A stretch of DNA of 64,000 nt from Nostoc edaphicum CCNP1411. GTDB lineage: Bacteria > Cyanobacteriota > Cyanobacteriia > Cyanobacteriales > Nostocaceae. Under the pieces are notes generated by a model, which was not told the origin of the DNA, searched no databases, and saw only the letters and a list, made by a program, of their open reading frames with translations. Shown here one piece after another: positions 8,444 through 17,865 of this stretch. The translations under genes were made by a program, and so were the position numbers. Numbering within the stretch: position 1 is the stretch's first letter; the number at the start of each line of letters is the position of its first letter. The stretch is taken from assembly GCF_014023275.1 (NCBI RefSeq), contig NZ_CP054698.1, positions 1,116,001-1,180,000 on the forward strand, in the 5' to 3' direction.

Positions 8444-10183
8444 TTAAAGTGGATTTAAATCGGTATAGCGACGTGGCGTATAAACCCAGATACTACCATC
8501 GTTGCGCCTGATGGTTCGGGTTTTTGTGGAACCAACAATAATAATTGTCCGCATATCGGCGGTTTCTGGGGCTAACTGGTCAAGTGCGATCGCTTTCACC
8601 ATCTGTCCTGGTCTGCCGAGATTTCGTGCCAATACTACTGGTGTATCCGGTGTCCTATGTCGCAGCAAAATATTTCTCGCTTCTGCCAGTTGCCAGGTAC
8701 GCTCTTTGGAAACAGGATTGTAGAAAGCAATGACGAAATCAGCTTCAGCAGCAGCGGCAATTCGTTGTTCGATCGCAGCCCAAGGCTTCAAGATGTCAGA
8801 GAGGGAAATAGCACAAAAGTCATGTCCAAGGGGCGCACCAATGGCTGCTGCTGCTGCTTGCATAGCGGAAATACCTGGTGCCACATGAATGTCGATAGTG
8901 TCCCATTCGGGTTTAGCATAGCGATCGCATACTTCAAAAACCGCTGTTGCCATTGCATAGATACCTGGGTCGCCAGATGAAACTACAGCTACATATCGCC
9001 CAGATGCGGCCAAATCAAGAGCCATCTTCGCCCGTGCTTCTTCTTCGCGGTTGTCGGACTCATGTCGTTGCTTGCCATCAGCCAGAGAACCCACTAAATC
9101 TAAATAAGTCTTATAACCCACTAGGTCAGTTGCCGACTTGAGTATCTCCTTCACTTCTGGAGACATCCATTGCGAACCACCGGGGCCCGTGCCAATAATT
9201 GCTAACCGTCCGCGTGGCTGACCAATGGTATTAGAGTCAATTGGTTGGGAGGCAATGGCGATCGCAATGTGGGGAGATGGAGATAAGGGGGATGTGCCTG
9301 TGGCGGCGATCGCTGCGGCTTGGGCGGGGCTATAACCTTGTGAAAGTAGACTTTCTAACTGATTTGGGGTGAAAAAGTGGGCAGGCACTTTGAAGGCACT
9401 AGCTAGGGCATGGATTGTGGGATCGGCAGCGGCGGTGATGGGTGCAAATATCCCGGCGACTGATGTTCTTTCGAGTGCAGCATCAGCTAGTAGCTGCTGT
9501 ACTAAAGCGACTGCATTATCTTTATAGCCAATAGTGTCACTAATTGCGATCGCGATCGTTGCTGGGTGGTAAACAAGACAGTTGGCTGTAGGAGTCACCA
9601 AACGTTCCGTAACTTGGATAGTCAAATCTCCCTTTGGGTCTATAGGCAGTTTACTATCGCTCAACCAAGGTGCTATTCCTTCTAGCTTTACTTGCGCCCC
9701 CGCCAGCAAATCTGAGATAAATTTCTTCGCATCGTCTGGGTTTGCTAAATGGTATCCAGGGGGAGGAGACAACAGGGTTGTACCCAAACGTAAATCGCCG
9801 GTAGTGGTAATTGCAGCTTTGACATCAAGGGCTTCGGCAATGCGGCGTGCCAAATCGTTTACCCCACCAAGTCCACCCAAGAGGGGAACAACAGCGCTAC
9901 CATCTTCAGCCACAGCTAGCACTGGTGGTTCCTGTCGTTTATCGGAGAGTACAGGAGCTAGCGTCCTAATTAAAATACCGGCGGCACAAATGCCAATCAG
10001 CGGCCTTCCCTGGACAAATAAATCGCGCAACGTCTCGCCAAAATTCGTGAAGCTGACATCAACCCCAGATGTGCGACCCTCTAAACCGTATAACGTCGCT
10101 CCTGGTAAGACGCTGATTATTTTGTGTGCTACTGTGACGCTATTTTGACCTAGTACTACAATGGCGGGTGCAACCTTCATCAT
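8444..10183 (-). CDS. cobJ: CbiG-CobJ fusion: cobalamin biosynthesis protein and precorrin-3B C17-methyltransferase
   Basis: A 579-residue two-domain enzyme of corrin-ring contraction. Residues 1-310 are CbiG-like (GRPLIGICAAGILIRTLAP, AVVPLLGGLGGVNDLARRIA, and a C-terminal part with SAFKVPAHFFTPNQLESL). From residue 325 there is a complete CobJ/CbiH SAM-dependent methyltransferase with GTGPGG (331-336), SSGDPGIYAMA and VAPGISAMQAAAA. CbiG opens the lactone made during ring contraction and CbiH/CobJ methylates C17, so the fusion joins consecutive steps. Such fusions are known in cyanobacteria. No cobalamin riboswitch was recognised upstream, and no other cob genes are in the window. Confidence 0.93.
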   Translation of the reverse strand: MMKVAPAIVVLGQNSVTVAHKIISVLPGATLYGLEGRTSGVDVSFTNFGETLRDLFVQGRPLIGICAAGILIRTLAPVLSDKRQEPPVLAVAEDGSAVVPLLGGLGGVNDLARRIAEALDVKAAITTTGDLRLGTTLLSPPPGYHLANPDDAKKFISDLLAGAQVKLEGIAPWLSDSKLPIDPKGDLTIQVTERLVTPTANCLVYHPATIAIAISDTIGYKDNAVALVQQLLADAALERTSVAGIFAPITAAADPTIHALASAFKVPAHFFTPNQLESLLSQGYSPAQAAAIAATGTSPLSPSPHIAIAIASQPIDSNTIGQPRGRLAIIGTGPGGSQWMSPEVKEILKSATDLVGYKTYLDLVGSLADGKQRHESDNREEEARAKMALDLAASGRYVAVVSSGDPGIYAMATAVFEVCDRYAKPEWDTIDIHVAPGISAMQAAAAAIGAPLGHDFCAISLSDILKPWAAIEQRIAAAAEADFVIAFYNPVSKERTWQLAEARNILLRHRTPDTPVVLARNLGRPGQMVKAIALDQLAPETADMRTIIIVGSTKTRTIRRNDGSIWVYTPRRYTDLNPL

Positions 10184-10445
10184 CTCTTAATTACAACTTA
10201 TCTCATAACTTAATAGATTAATTATGAACAAAACTTGGAAAAAAAAATGCATGAATTTCGCTACATTATTTCTGAGATAGATCATCAAGACAATCATCAT
10301 ATTTCAACGCATTGAGGTTGGGAGCAAAAAAATGAAATATTTCTGTCGCCACATCTAATTTAGGAATAAAGTTTGCACAAAATGATTATTTAAAAACCGC
10401 TGGATTAGTGTAAATAAAGTGTTACGAATCAAACTTGTCATCAAT
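10184..10445. other. AT-rich upstream region of the CbiG-CobJ gene
   Basis: No gene and no recognised riboswitch. It presumably holds the promoter for the minus-strand CbiG-CobJ gene. Confidence 0.4.
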
Positions 10446-10491
10446 TAACCCTCTACTAAGAAACTATTCTGTTTTCTTAGTAGAGGGTTAG
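10446..10491 (-). terminator. Hairpin terminator of the ParA-like gene
   Basis: AACCCTCTACTAAGAAA pairs perfectly with TTCTTAGTAGAGGGTT across a short loop. It lies 67 bp beyond the stop codon of the minus-strand ParA-like gene. Confidence 0.7.
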
Positions 10492-10558
10492 GTTTTAAAA
10501 TTTAACTAAGTTCACCAAAAAGTTTTGTGGTTTAATTTGAGATTACAAATTTCCAAAG

Positions 10559-11263
10559 CTATTCAACTTTTTCATACCAGATACCTACTCTCTCAAAAGC
10601 ACCATAAGCAAGCTTCAGAAAATTCATCACTCTCTGTCTCCCAATTATCCCAAATTCTTTATACTCTCTCGCCTCCGCAAACGTCAGTCGATTTTGGTCA
10701 ATTATGTTTCTTTCTTTATATGCTAACTTCGGGAAATCTATGACTTTTATCTTATATTTTTCTACTATTTTCTGAAAGTTTGAATCTGACTCTATATGTT
10801 CCCAGTCATCACACAGCCCTAAATTTCTCACCAGAATATGAGGGATTATCTCACCGTATGTATTTACTGATTGAGCAAACAGGTTAATGCTGTCGTATCC
10901 TCCTGTCGATACAAACCATTTGCAAAACATCACTCCCTGCGAACTCCCTAGTTCAATTAATTGATTAGAATCAATCCACCCTTGTACTGCTCTATGCGAT
11001 TGTGCGGGTAAATTTACAATTACTGGCTTTTCTATCGCCCACTCAAATATTTTATCTGCCTTATCTGCCTGTCGTTCATTCTCACTAAACACAGCATACT
11101 TACATATATTCTTATACACTTCTGCTACATCTGGATTCGACCTATCTGTGTCCACTGGTACAAACGGGATTTTCTTATCCAGACAATACTGAATCATTGT
11201 TCTGGTAAAGAGAGATTTCCCTACCCCGCCTTTTTCACCATCTACCAAATGAATCGTCGGCAT
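10559..11263 (-). CDS. ParA/MobD-like P-loop ATPase
   Basis: A 234-residue protein with a deviant Walker A motif KGGVGKS at residues 11-17, as in ParA/MinD ATPases. The body (VPVDTDRSNPDVAEVYKN, IVNLPAQSHRAVQGWID) resembles MobD-like proteins usually carried by plasmids and conjugative elements. ATG at 11263 is preferred to a GTG 27 bp upstream because AAAGG lies about 9 bp before the ATG. No ParB, relaxase or partition site is visible nearby, so it is probably an orphan left by a mobile element. Partner and role are unknown. Confidence 0.75.
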   Translation of the reverse strand: MPTIHLVDGEKGGVGKSLFTRTMIQYCLDKKIPFVPVDTDRSNPDVAEVYKNICKYAVFSENERQADKADKIFEWAIEKPVIVNLPAQSHRAVQGWIDSNQLIELGSSQGVMFCKWFVSTGGYDSINLFAQSVNTYGEIIPHILVRNLGLCDDWEHIESDSNFQKIVEKYKIKVIDFPKLAYKERNIIDQNRLTFAEAREYKEFGIIGRQRVMNFLKLAYGAFERVGIWYEKVE

Positions 11264-11728
11264 TACAGCAACCTTTAAATACTTATTCACTTATAAGACT
11301 ACCCGGTAAGCGTAAACTCAGAGGCTTGGTTCCCTGAGATAGAAGCTACACAGGGGATTTTAATCCCCGTGATCTTCTCTAACTGCCATTCTTATTTTTA
11401 CTTGCCATAATCTAACATTATATGGACAGTATCTAGCCATACAGTCAAGGTAATCAAACAACCCGTAGACTCTGTACCTTCTCCCACAGGGAGACGCTAA
11501 CGCGTTGGCGCAGCCTAAGAAAAGAAGACAATAAAATCTATAGGGTTCTATTACTAGGTATGAACTAATACATTAAAGCTGTCCTTATTTATGATGGTTG
11601 GCAATACTTAAAGGCGATCGCATTTCCTAAAAAGAGGCGATCGCTTCTAGAATTAGGGATGGGGACTCCAACCAAATCTCGAAAGAATTTCTTCCCCAAT
11701 CTCCAGTCCCTAATTCCCAATCCCCAAT
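11264..11728. other. Repeat-containing intergenic region
   Basis: It contains a short stem GGGGATT-TT-AATCCCC (11353-11368), the repeat GGGAGACGCTAACGCGTTGG (about 11490-11510), paired HIP1-like AGGCGATCGC sites at 11612-11644, and an ACTCCAACC/CCAGTCCC heptamer stretch before 11728. No gene is visible. Confidence 0.4.
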
Positions 11729-12118
11729 TCAATTAGCTTTACGCTCTTTCAGCACTTGGTCTAGCAAGCTTCTAGCAGGTTGTGCTTTAGCCAACGCTAC
11801 TTGATGGTCATTATAAGCACGAACAAGGCGAGAAAGACTACTCACACCTGCCTTAAGTTGCTCAAGTTCCTCACCAGCAACCAATTCTCCATCAAGCATC
11901 CGCCCAATCAACGGTTTGATATCGCCCACTTCCTGCCGGACTTTTTGGAGCTTTTCTAAGGTACTCAGTAAAGTTTTTAGTGAGTTTAATATATCGTCAA
12001 TATCCTGGACATCCTCCACTGGCTCAGGCGAATCTTCAATTGTTACCGTATCTTTGTCGGAAACTGTAGGTAATTCCTCTACAGACGTTTCACTTGTAAC
12101 CCCGTTTGCTCGTGCCAT
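11729..12118 (-). CDS. Coiled-coil protein of unknown function
   Basis: A 129-residue acidic protein. Residues 40-80 (DDILNSLKTLLSTLEKLQKV...) and the C-terminal half (EELEQLKAGVSSLSRLVRAY) are strongly helical with heptad-like leucines; the first 35 residues are Ser/Thr/Glu-rich and probably disordered. ATG at 12118 is chosen because GAGGA lies 9 bp upstream. It lies upstream of the ParA-like gene in the same direction with a gap of about 465 bp. It could be an adaptor for that ATPase, but nothing in the sequence proves this. Confidence 0.6.
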   Translation of the reverse strand: MARANGVTSETSVEELPTVSDKDTVTIEDSPEPVEDVQDIDDILNSLKTLLSTLEKLQKVRQEVGDIKPLIGRMLDGELVAGEELEQLKAGVSSLSRLVRAYNDHQVALAKAQPARSLLDQVLKERKAN

Positions 12119-12281
12119 CAACGCTTCCTCAAGGAATTTCCCTCAGTGTATCGCTGATCTCAAGTTACCAAAGATAGTATTTTATAATTCGTTAAATAAT
12201 TGTACGTAAAAACTTATCAAAGACTTATTTATCTGTGTCAGATGCGAAGTAATCACACAATTTTATAGAATCATTTGTACA

Positions 12282-12719
12282 TTATTTACAGTGTTGCTGG
12301 AGAAGAGATATAGCCAGAGCAAAACTATTAGATTGAGTTTGGACTGCATAAGCTTCTCTTTCTAAATCTTGTCTGTAGACATCGGTATAGCGCATAAAAA
12401 ATGCCCGGGCATAATTGATAGGTTGAATATCTAAATCTAAAGTTCTTATTTTACCTTTTCCTGCACATACTTGTGCAGCATGAACAGCTTCGTGGATTAG
12501 GGTCTGAGTACCAATGTGTAGGTCAAAAACTACTGGATTAATCCAAATTCTTTTGTGAGTTTCTTCTAATAAACCATAGGCTCCTCGCTTTGGTGGTAGC
12601 TCAATTATTACCTGAAATCCAAAGTTTTCTAATTGATTTTTTAAATCTATAAACTGTCGTTCCGGGATGGGGACTTGAGAAAGTAAAAATAAAGAATTTA
12701 ACAGGAAAGCTTCTATCAT
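12282..12719 (-). CDS. Small HExxH putative metallopeptidase-like protein
   Basis: A 145-residue protein. A hydrophobic N-terminus (MIEAFLLNSLFLLSQVP) precedes a compact domain with the zincin motif HEAVHAAQ (about residue 85) and a downstream acidic stretch DLEREAYAVQTQ that could supply a third zinc ligand Glu. This is the layout of minimal gluzincin-type domains. Whether it is an active protease is unknown. It is a single gene next to a nested repeat insertion. Confidence 0.65.
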   Translation of the reverse strand: MIEAFLLNSLFLLSQVPIPERQFIDLKNQLENFGFQVIIELPPKRGAYGLLEETHKRIWINPVVFDLHIGTQTLIHEAVHAAQVCAGKGKIRTLDLDIQPINYARAFFMRYTDVYRQDLEREAYAVQTQSNSFALAISLLQQHCK

Positions 12720-12795
12720 TACAACTTGTGTATAGATTCAATGGTATCGCGAGAGTCCCCACCCTCTCTAAGAGACGCTATGCGAACAACTCTTA

Positions 12796-13169
12796 GAGGA
12801 TGTTTGAAAAGTTCTTTTGTTGGTATCAAAAATTTTAGATCCCCCTAAATCCCCCGATAAATTGGGGGACTTAATTCCGGTTCCCCCCTTCTTAAGGCTA
12901 CGGTGCCCTAAAAACCTAGCTTGATAAGCATTTCCTCGTTCCCAGGCTCCGCCTGGGAATGCATTCATTGAGTCTCTGACTCAATATTTGACTAGAGGCA
13001 GAGCCTCTAATCAGGCATTCCTATGCAGAGCATAGGAACGAGATAAACGAGAGAAAAATGGGAAATTGATCTTTTTTCGACTTATGTGTACACGGTAGCC
13101 TTTTTTAGGGGGGTTAGGGGGGATCTAAAAGTGCCTAAAGTCACAGTGAAACACTTTTCAAACAAACTC
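12796..13169. mobile_element. MITE family 1, copy B, carrying two nested repeats
   Basis: Ends GAGGATGTTTGAAAAG and the inverted right end (...CTTTTCAAACAAACTC) are flanked by TTA on both sides. The element is 374 bp rather than about 165 because a GCTACGGTG...TGTACACGGTAGC element is inserted in it, itself holding a CTCGTTCCCAGG...GGAACGAG repeat at 12935-13042. Confidence 0.85.
12935..13042. repeat. CTCGTTCCCAG palindromic repeat, copy 1
   Basis: It begins CTCGTTCCCAGGCTCCGCCT and ends AGGAACGAG, with the internal pairing ACTAGAGGCAGAGCCTCTAA. Related copies lie at 21471-21580, 23741-23846 and 25196-25304. Confidence 0.7.
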
Positions 13170-13191
13170 TTAGTAGGTGGGGAAAATGCTA

Positions 13192-15105
13192 TTATCTAAC
13201 TAAATCTTTCACCTTGTTTATAATGCTCACTGGATCAATGCCTTGATGGGGAAATTGTTCCCACAAACCGCCGCAACCTTCTTGATGAGTGCCAAGATGC
13301 GCGTATTTGGGAGTAAACCCACGCTCTAAAAGCCAGCTACCAAAACGACTGCCTAATCCAGTTCGACGGTTGAAGGATTCCACCACAAGAGCAAAAGGAG
13401 CATTACCAATTTTTGCCATCATCTCTTCGTCGATAACATTCAGGGTTGGTTTATTGATCAAACCTACATCTAGCCCTTCTTGCTGAAGACGCTCGACGGC
13501 ATCAAGGGCACGATACAGAGCTTCACCAAAGCTGATGATGTAGCCTTGGGTTCCTTCTCGAATCACCTCATCTTTGCCAGGGACAAATTTATAATCGCTA
13601 CCAAAAAGTTCATGGCCGTTTTTGTCGAGGATGTTAGGTACTTTAGAACGGGTGGAGAAAATAAACCGCAGTCCCGGAGCAAAAAACACAGCCTCTACAC
13701 AGGCTTTCATTTGATTAGCATCAGATGGAAAGTAAAGACGTGTTTCGTAGCCATCATCTAATCCATTGTCAGCGAACATATTATTTAAACCGAAGTGGCA
13801 GGTGTTATCGGCCATATCATCGATACCTGCATGAGAAAAGTGGCAAAGTACATTGGAGTAGTTCAGCCGCGCCATCGTAATCTCTGAGATACACATTTCC
13901 AAGAACGCGCTAAAGGTTGCGAAAATACCTTGCTTTCCTGGTTCCATACCAAATCCGGCCGCAGCAGAAAAGTTTCCCCGCTCCATAATGCCAGAGGAAA
14001 TAAAAATTTCCGGGTATGCATCGTGAATCTTCTTCAAACCACAGGAGCCTTCAAGATCGCTGTCGATGACTCTGACTTTTTGCTTGCGCTCTGCTTCACT
14101 AATGCGACTTAAGACAGCAACTACCGCATCACCAAACACATTGCGGTTAGCATCCCATTTGTTACTGGAACCAAGAAAAGTGTAGGTTTGTTTCGGTTTC
14201 TGAATGCTCTTGATGTATTCGACAGCAGCAGTTTGTTGGCGTGATTCTAGATATTGAATTGCTAGCTCTACGGAAATCACATCATGACCGTGGGTAGAAC
14301 CTTCTAACCCTTTAATGCCAGGACACATGGGGCGTTTATTGATAATGGCAATTGGCCCAGGGGTAGTTACAGCTTCGCAAATACGACGGTATAGGTCGTC
14401 TAAGTCTTCCCCATCTCCTTCAAGTACCTTCAACCCATGCCCTTCTAAGGTTTTGGCGACGGAAAAACCGGGTAAGTATTTTGAAGGATGTCCGGCGATT
14501 GTCACATCATTATCATCAATTATTAACTTGACGTTTAGATGTTGAGCGACAGCCAAGCGGGCAGCTTCAGCGTCGTTGCCTTCCTGCTGGGAACCATCGG
14601 AACCAAGACAGAAAACAACCTTACCTGGATTTGCGATCGCCACACCATTAACATAAGGCCACATGTGCCCCAGTCGTCCAGAACTAAACTTTACACCAGG
14701 AGTTAGCCCCAATTCAGGATGTCCTGGTAAGTGGGAGTTTGCTTCACGATAGTGCAGAAGTTGCTCACTTGGTAAGTCACCATGTAAAGCTGCCATCAAA
14801 TACTGAGTTGCAACTCGATGTCCAGCTTCATCAAAGAAAATCGGCACAAATTGATCCGATGCTGCCCGAAACAAGGCATCAAGTATAATCACCTCTGGTA
14901 CTGTGTCATAAGGGCCACCAGTGTGACCACCCACCCCTCTAGCAGCCCCGGTGGCTGTAAAAAAGACGATCGCATCACGGCAAAGTTGAATATTTGTTTT
15001 TAAGCTCTCTCGTTGCTCCTGGGTAAGAGTTGCATTCGCTGGATTAAGAACCAGAGGCTTGTAAGCACTCAAATCAATGGGAAATTGAATGTTAGTAACA
15101 GTCAT
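13192..15105 (-). CDS. Transketolase-like thiamine-diphosphate enzyme
   Basis: A 637-residue protein with the transketolase layout: an N-terminal ThDP domain (GGHTGGPYDTVPE, SGRLGHMWPYVNG, GSDGSQQEGNDAEAARLA, DDNDVTIAGHPS), a pyrimidine-binding domain (GIMERGNFSAAAGFGMEPGK, TFSAFLEMC) and a C-terminal domain (VVESFNRRTGLGSRFGSWLL). It differs from the housekeeping Calvin-cycle transketolase in spacing and in the Cys/His-rich stretch FSHAGIDDMADNTCHFG. A DeoR-type sugar-phosphate regulator is divergent 313 bp away, which suggests inducible sugar catabolism. Its substrate is not evident. Confidence 0.85.
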   Translation of the reverse strand: MTVTNIQFPIDLSAYKPLVLNPANATLTQEQRESLKTNIQLCRDAIVFFTATGAARGVGGHTGGPYDTVPEVIILDALFRAASDQFVPIFFDEAGHRVATQYLMAALHGDLPSEQLLHYREANSHLPGHPELGLTPGVKFSSGRLGHMWPYVNGVAIANPGKVVFCLGSDGSQQEGNDAEAARLAVAQHLNVKLIIDDNDVTIAGHPSKYLPGFSVAKTLEGHGLKVLEGDGEDLDDLYRRICEAVTTPGPIAIINKRPMCPGIKGLEGSTHGHDVISVELAIQYLESRQQTAAVEYIKSIQKPKQTYTFLGSSNKWDANRNVFGDAVVAVLSRISEAERKQKVRVIDSDLEGSCGLKKIHDAYPEIFISSGIMERGNFSAAAGFGMEPGKQGIFATFSAFLEMCISEITMARLNYSNVLCHFSHAGIDDMADNTCHFGLNNMFADNGLDDGYETRLYFPSDANQMKACVEAVFFAPGLRFIFSTRSKVPNILDKNGHELFGSDYKFVPGKDEVIREGTQGYIISFGEALYRALDAVERLQQEGLDVGLINKPTLNVIDEEMMAKIGNAPFALVVESFNRRTGLGSRFGSWLLERGFTPKYAHLGTHQEGCGGLWEQFPHQGIDPVSIINKVKDLVR

Positions 15106-15331
15106 AAATTATTCCTTGGATTTAAACATTGGGGACTGGGGACTGGGCATGGGGGATTGGGCATTGAAAAGAGGCAGAGGGGCGGGGTGCGGGGTGCTGA
15201 GGAGAGGAATTTTCACCCTGCTCCCTGCTCCCTGCTCCCTGCTCCCTGCTCCCCAGCCCCTAGCCACTAACAAGCTAAGATTGTTAAATCTTGCTTGCAC
15301 GAATGTGCTTGAATTTATTTAAAGGCGCTCG

Positions 15332-15400
15332 AAATATGCAGAAACCTGCACACCTATGAGTATAAACTCACAAACGTGCAATTTCAAGATCAAATATGCA
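15332..15400 (+). promoter_or_regulatory. Candidate DeoR operators (AAATATGCA direct repeats)
   Basis: AAATATGCA occurs at 15332-15340 and 15392-15400, exactly 60 bp apart, in the intergenic region between the divergent transketolase and DeoR genes. DeoR-family repressors often bind repeated sites spaced over several helical turns. The rest of the gap (15120-15260) is GGGGACTGG and CTGCTCC heptamer repeats. Confidence 0.4.
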
Positions 15401-15418
15401 ACTTCAGGAAAATCAACT

Positions 15419-16183
15419 ATGCTAACTGCGGAGCGACGACAATTCATCTTGGAGATTCTGCGTCGTGACAAAAAGGTGCTGTCATCGGAACTCAGCGCTG
15501 TTTTAAAGGTTTCTGAGGATACGATTCGTCGGGATCTGCGGGAACTTGCTGAATCTGGTTTTTTGCAGCGCGTTCATGGGGGGGCACTTCTACCTTCTCC
15601 AGCTCTTGCTAGTTATGCCGATCGCCAAAAGCAAGCACCAAAAGAAAAAGAAGCGATCGCTCGTGCAGCGGCAAAATTGGTCTGTACAGGACAGGTGGTG
15701 ATTTTAGATGGAGGTACAACAACTCTCCAAGTAGCCCGTCATTTGCCCTTGGATTTGCAAGCGACAATTGTCACCAATAGCCCTCCCATTGCGATCGCCT
15801 TGGCAGAACATCCCCAGATTGAAGTTGTAATGTTGGGTGGACAACTCTACAAAAAAGCCTTAGTAAACGTTGGTGCAACTACAGTTGAGGCATTACGGAT
15901 GATTCGTGCAGATTTGTGCATGTTGGGGGTGTGTAGTGTACATCCAGAATTTGGGATTAGTGTAGCGAACTTGGACGAAGCCCATGTCAAACGAGCGATG
16001 ATTGCTGGGGCAGCAGAGGTAGTTGGATTAGCCACAGAGGAGAAGTTAGATACTGCTGCTCCTTATGTTGTGCAGTCGATTCATGCACTAACTTACCTTG
16101 TCACAGCACCGACTGTATCTGATCGGATGCTAACTTCTTACAAAGCTTTAGGTTTGACGATTATCCGTGACGAGTCGGCTTGA
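15419..16183 (+). CDS. DeoR/GlpR-family transcriptional regulator
   Basis: A 254-residue repressor-type protein. The N-terminal helix-turn-helix has the family signature: VLSSELSAVLKVSEDTIRRD, then LRELAESGFLQRVHGGALLP. The C-terminal DeoR sensor domain has DGGTTTLQVARHL, TNSPPIAIAL and ANLDEAHVKRAMI, which bind a phosphorylated sugar effector. The ATG at 15419 is chosen because AGGAAA lies 8 bp upstream and the protein then begins MLTAERRQFILE like other family members. It is divergent from the transketolase-like gene and probably controls it and itself. Confidence 0.92.
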   Translation: MLTAERRQFILEILRRDKKVLSSELSAVLKVSEDTIRRDLRELAESGFLQRVHGGALLPSPALASYADRQKQAPKEKEAIARAAAKLVCTGQVVILDGGTTTLQVARHLPLDLQATIVTNSPPIAIALAEHPQIEVVMLGGQLYKKALVNVGATTVEALRMIRADLCMLGVCSVHPEFGISVANLDEAHVKRAMIAGAAEVVGLATEEKLDTAAPYVVQSIHALTYLVTAPTVSDRMLTSYKALGLTIIRDESA

Positions 16184-16337
16184 ACCTGCCTCCTGTCTCC
16201 TTCAAGACCTTAACCTGTCAAGAATGCTAGCAACTTGGGTTATCTATTCATAAAATGTTAGGACAACTACTGTTCTGGATTGAGAAAACAGCTAGAAATA
16301 ATGAAGTCTAAACATTTTCATAAAAGTTTTTCAAGAT

Positions 16338-17711
16338 ATGTTTCTAGATACATTTCGGAAAATCTCTGTCCGGCAAATTCCATCTTTAAAAAATAAAAGT
16401 ATTTCATTAAAAAGTACACAAGATAGCGTCTTAAATTCAGATATTAAAGCCGTCAAGAATTGTCGAGAATGGATTATCTCTAAAACCAAAAACACTTTTG
16501 ATAATACAAGAATATTAGGAGTAGTAGCTGCTGCTAATAAAGCCGACAGCTTTTTACCTTACACCATTCCCAAAATCATTCAACAAATCGCTGATATGGG
16601 AATGAAAGCGGATATAATTATTGGGCTAAATCATGGTTTTGAATGTCCAAAAGTAATCGAATATTTGAACTTATTGCCAAATGTCCAAATTACTCATTTA
16701 TATACCGAACCCAAGCCAGAAAATAATATTTCAGCTAAGATATTTGACAATGTAAAATGCATAGGTGAACCTTATTTTTTAGATAATATTTCTCCTGAAT
16801 CTTCTCAGCATAGAATATTTATTATTCACCAGAAAGTTAGTTTACATTCATCAGGTAAGATCAGAGTTTTAGGTGATATTTATGGCTCATTACTGTTAAA
16901 AAGTATAGAAAAGGGATGGACGCCTCCTGAGTTTATAGTAACTTTCGATGCTGAAACTCAGTTCTTACTGGAAACCAAATCTCAAGCAATCGAGTCGAAT
17001 TTAGATACTAATAGCTTGATGCTAATAGTTAATGAGCTAAAAAAAAGTCCACAAATCGATATTGTAAGTACACGCAATAAATTTGTGGTTTATCAAAAAT
17101 CTACGCTGGATAACATGGAAATTCTCTCACCTGACTATAGTCAAGAAGTACCTCCTATCCAGTTCTTTCTAAATGTTGTACATGGTAGATTTTCTGGTTA
17201 TAAGTGGAACCCTGGAGGTGGTATTGTTGCTAGAACAGATGCAATAATTAGCTTGTTAGTGATAATTAGTGAAAGATATCCAGGAATAAGAGTTGAAGAT
17301 GTACATCTCAGTATATTAGCTCATCATGCTGGTTTTAGCTCTGATATATTATTGAAAGTTATCTCTATAAATAGATGTCCTAAGATAGGTGAGATGACTA
17401 CGAATAGTTCCCTCAAAAGTGCTTGGATGGAGCAAATTTATAGATGGAATTCTGGCTGTAAAGGTTTAGAGTTATGTTACGGTAAACACAATATTAGTCC
17501 AATAGTAGATGATGGATTTCCTTGGTTTACCATCACAAAATCACTAGATTTTTTACGAGTATTGATAGGTCATAGGAAAATTAATTTATCCACTATTATT
17601 AAAAACGTGAATTTTCTGGCGATCGCTCTAATTACTTCCCGTCAAATAAGACGGAAAAGCTCTCATAACCCTGATATCTTACAAGGCCCTACAGCCAAAG
17701 CTTTTTGGTAA
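16338..17711 (+). CDS. Putative GT-A type glycosyltransferase-like protein
   Basis: A 457-residue soluble protein. The region VVAAANKADSFLPYTIPKII...MKADIIIGLNHG resembles the nucleotide-sugar binding start of GT-A glycosyltransferases. FIVTFDAETQFLLE could hold the metal-binding acidic motif, and RVEDVHLSILAHHAG resembles the family-2 ED acceptor-site motif. I do not recognise a named family, and the assignment rests on these weak similarities. The C-terminal KSSHNPDILQGPTAKAFW is unusual. Composition is AT-richer than the neighbours, so it may have been acquired by transfer. Confidence 0.5.
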   Translation: MFLDTFRKISVRQIPSLKNKSISLKSTQDSVLNSDIKAVKNCREWIISKTKNTFDNTRILGVVAAANKADSFLPYTIPKIIQQIADMGMKADIIIGLNHGFECPKVIEYLNLLPNVQITHLYTEPKPENNISAKIFDNVKCIGEPYFLDNISPESSQHRIFIIHQKVSLHSSGKIRVLGDIYGSLLLKSIEKGWTPPEFIVTFDAETQFLLETKSQAIESNLDTNSLMLIVNELKKSPQIDIVSTRNKFVVYQKSTLDNMEILSPDYSQEVPPIQFFLNVVHGRFSGYKWNPGGGIVARTDAIISLLVIISERYPGIRVEDVHLSILAHHAGFSSDILLKVISINRCPKIGEMTTNSSLKSAWMEQIYRWNSGCKGLELCYGKHNISPIVDDGFPWFTITKSLDFLRVLIGHRKINLSTIIKNVNFLAIALITSRQIRRKSSHNPDILQGPTAKAFW

Positions 17712-17865
17712 AAATTAAGATTCTTCGGTACTTGTATACCTCTCACAGATGGCGGGGATTAGGGATTGGGCAAAAATGTTTTCCCAGTCCCCAGTAGCCA
17801 ATTCCCTGAAATGCGATCGCCTTTAACAAATACCAAGACGCACAACACAACTACTTTTGTTGGTA

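Noticed and set aside
10184..10558. A cobalamin riboswitch ahead of the CbiG-CobJ gene
   Set aside because: No B12-box-like core was recognisable in the upstream sequence.
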